Shown piece by piece: positions 63,273 to 64,000 of a stretch of DNA of 64,000 bases (positions are counted from its first letter, which is position 1; each line of letters starts with the position of its first letter). Source of the stretch: Solibacillus isronensis. Lineage in GTDB: Bacteria; Bacillota; Bacilli; Bacillales_A; Planococcaceae. The DNA is taken from positions 1,488,001-1,552,000 of the forward strand of contig NZ_JAMBOC010000001.1 in NCBI RefSeq assembly GCF_023715405.1, written 5' to 3'. The notes beneath the pieces were generated by a model. That model was not told the DNA's origin, ran no database searches, and was given only the letters and a program-made list of their open reading frames with translations. Position numbers and translations under genes: made by a program.

Positions 63273-63773
63273 ATGCATCCTTTGTTTCATCCACTATTTA
63301 TCGATTATTGCGCCTATTTTAATGGCAATAATGACTATTTTGAATGCCATGAAGTTTTAGAAGAATATTGGAAAGAAATTGCACCAAAAGAAAAGCTCCA
63401 TCCGTTAGTAGGCTATGTCCAGCTTGCGACAGGTATGTACCACTTTCGGCGGGCAAATGTTACTGGCGCTGCACGCATAATGGAGAAAGCCATTGTTAAC
63501 TTTGAGCTGAATCATAATAGTCAATTTTTCGAGTTTATCGATGTAAGACAACTGCTTCGCCTAATGAAAAACCAACTTCGAAAAATGCAGGAAAATGAAC
63601 CATTCGCACACTTTACACTGCCTATTACAGATCGACAGCTTCAAGAATTGGTACATGAAAGAATAAAGTCGATTCCTCTAATGGATTCACACTTTATTTT
63701 CAATAAACATATGCTTCGGGACCGGACTGAAATACTTGAAGCTAGAGAATTAAAAAAAAGAAGTCGACAGTAA
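63273..63773 (+). CDS. ypuF: DUF309 family protein, YpuF-like
   Basis: 166 aa, helical. DUF309 signature FECHEVLEEYWKE (residues about 28-40) with the conserved His/Glu pair and LVGYVQLATGMYHFRRAN. Function unknown. ATG after AAAGGGG. Divergent from scpA and convergent with ribT, with 1 bp between the stops. Position agrees with B. subtilis ypuF between ribT and scpA. Confidence 0.9.
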   Translation: MHPLFHPLFIDYCAYFNGNNDYFECHEVLEEYWKEIAPKEKLHPLVGYVQLATGMYHFRRANVTGAARIMEKAIVNFELNHNSQFFEFIDVRQLLRLMKNQLRKMQENEPFAHFTLPITDRQLQELVHERIKSIPLMDSHFIFNKHMLRDRTEILEARELKKRSRQ

Positions 63774-63792
63774 ATTAGTCGACTTCTTTTAA
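63754..63792. terminator. bidirectional terminator at the ypuF/ribT junction
   Basis: AAAAGAAGTCGAC pairs with GTCGACTTCTTTT; the hairpin covers both stop codons. Confidence 0.85.
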
Positions 63793-64000
63793 TATAGGTA
63801 TACATTTCTGGACAAATGCACTTGTATCTTCATTCGCTTGAATATGCTCATACCCCATATTCCGCAGTTCATGTAACATCTTTAATGCGACACCTTCACC
63901 CCGATACGATGGGATGACTGTAATATGTTGGACGATTGCAGCATCTTTTTCTTCTGCAATCCCAATAGCCCCTACATATTCTTCGCCATTTTTCCATAAG
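63775..64000 (-). CDS. ribT: GNAT acetyltransferase RibT, C-terminal part
   Basis: Partial: the last 74 codons, 5' end beyond the window. Readable frame: LWKNGEEYVGAIGIAEEK, then VQHITVIPSYRGEGVALKML (acetyl-CoA loop RGEGVA, slightly changed from RxxGxG/A), then an end KCIPILKEVD. Synteny beside ypuF and sequence style fit B. subtilis RibT, the last gene of the rib operon. Function of RibT is not certain. Confidence 0.85.
   Translation of the reverse strand, partial: LWKNGEEYVGAIGIAEEKDAAIVQHITVIPSYRGEGVALKMLHELRNMGYEHIQANEDTSAFVQKCIPILKEVD

Overview
The window looks like chromosomal core from a low-GC, endospore-forming Bacillales bacterium. Gene order follows the Bacillus subtilis aro/folE/spoIVA/der/cmk/sleB/recS/fer and scp/res/sigX blocks. 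Several traits (an SLH-domain surface protein, no trp genes inside the aro supraoperon, no spmAB next to dacB) fit the Solibacillus/Lysinibacillus branch of Planococcaceae better than Bacillus proper. That genus-level guess is inference from recalled gene order and was not checked by search. No rRNA, tRNA, prophage, insertion sequence or CRISPR array was seen.

Layout. Positions 1-5.2 kb hold a minus-strand aromatic amino acid operon (aroC-aroB-aroH-hisC-tyrA-aroA, the last cut by the window edge). 5.4-11.1 kb: cheR, three tandem single-pass membrane microproteins, ndk, the menaquinone block hepS-menG-hepT, and mtrB-folE. 11.5-19.5 kb: hbs, spoIVA, yphF, seaA, gpsA, der, the S1-repeat protein ypfD and cmk. 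20-30 kb: the PilZ protein ypfA, the germination pair sleB-ypeB, prsW, an asparaginase, ypdA, ypbG, ypbE and recS-ypbB. 30-36 kb, mostly plus strand: fer, fabI, an excalibur protein, a GDPD phosphodiesterase, a 59-aa orphan, csp (minus), a nitroreductase, a divergent MarR/CarD pair and a DUF3231 protein. 36-48 kb, accessory: a LysR/SDR/MFS catabolic locus, an ABC exporter with two permeases, a Spo0E-like microprotein, a VOC protein, glnRA and the SLH protein. 48-64 kb: yitT, brnQ, FMN-riboswitch-controlled ribU, sigX-rsiX, resABCDE, rluB, dacB, scpAB, ypuF and the end of ribT.

How the parts work together. Sporulation and germination genes recur (spoIVA, seaA, sleB-ypeB, dacB, the DUF3231 gene, a Spo0E-like gene), and I could read sigma-E and sigma-G type promoters in front of some of them. 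Respiration is served by menaquinone synthesis, cytochrome c maturation (ResABC) and the ResDE two-component system. Regulatory sites that can be read directly include a FapR operator at fabI, two GlnR sites at glnRA, an FMN riboswitch with terminator at ribU, a sigma-X type promoter at sigX, a perfect palindrome between marR and carD, and paired LysR-type palindromes.

The least explained features are: a nine-unit, about 21-bp phased degenerate repeat upstream of der; the triplet of coiled-coil membrane microproteins beside cheR; an apparent ATT start codon in spoIVA; two intergenic elements sharing a four-stem fold with compensatory base changes; and a decayed copy of the glnA tail and terminator that leaves a VOC gene bracketed by direct repeats.
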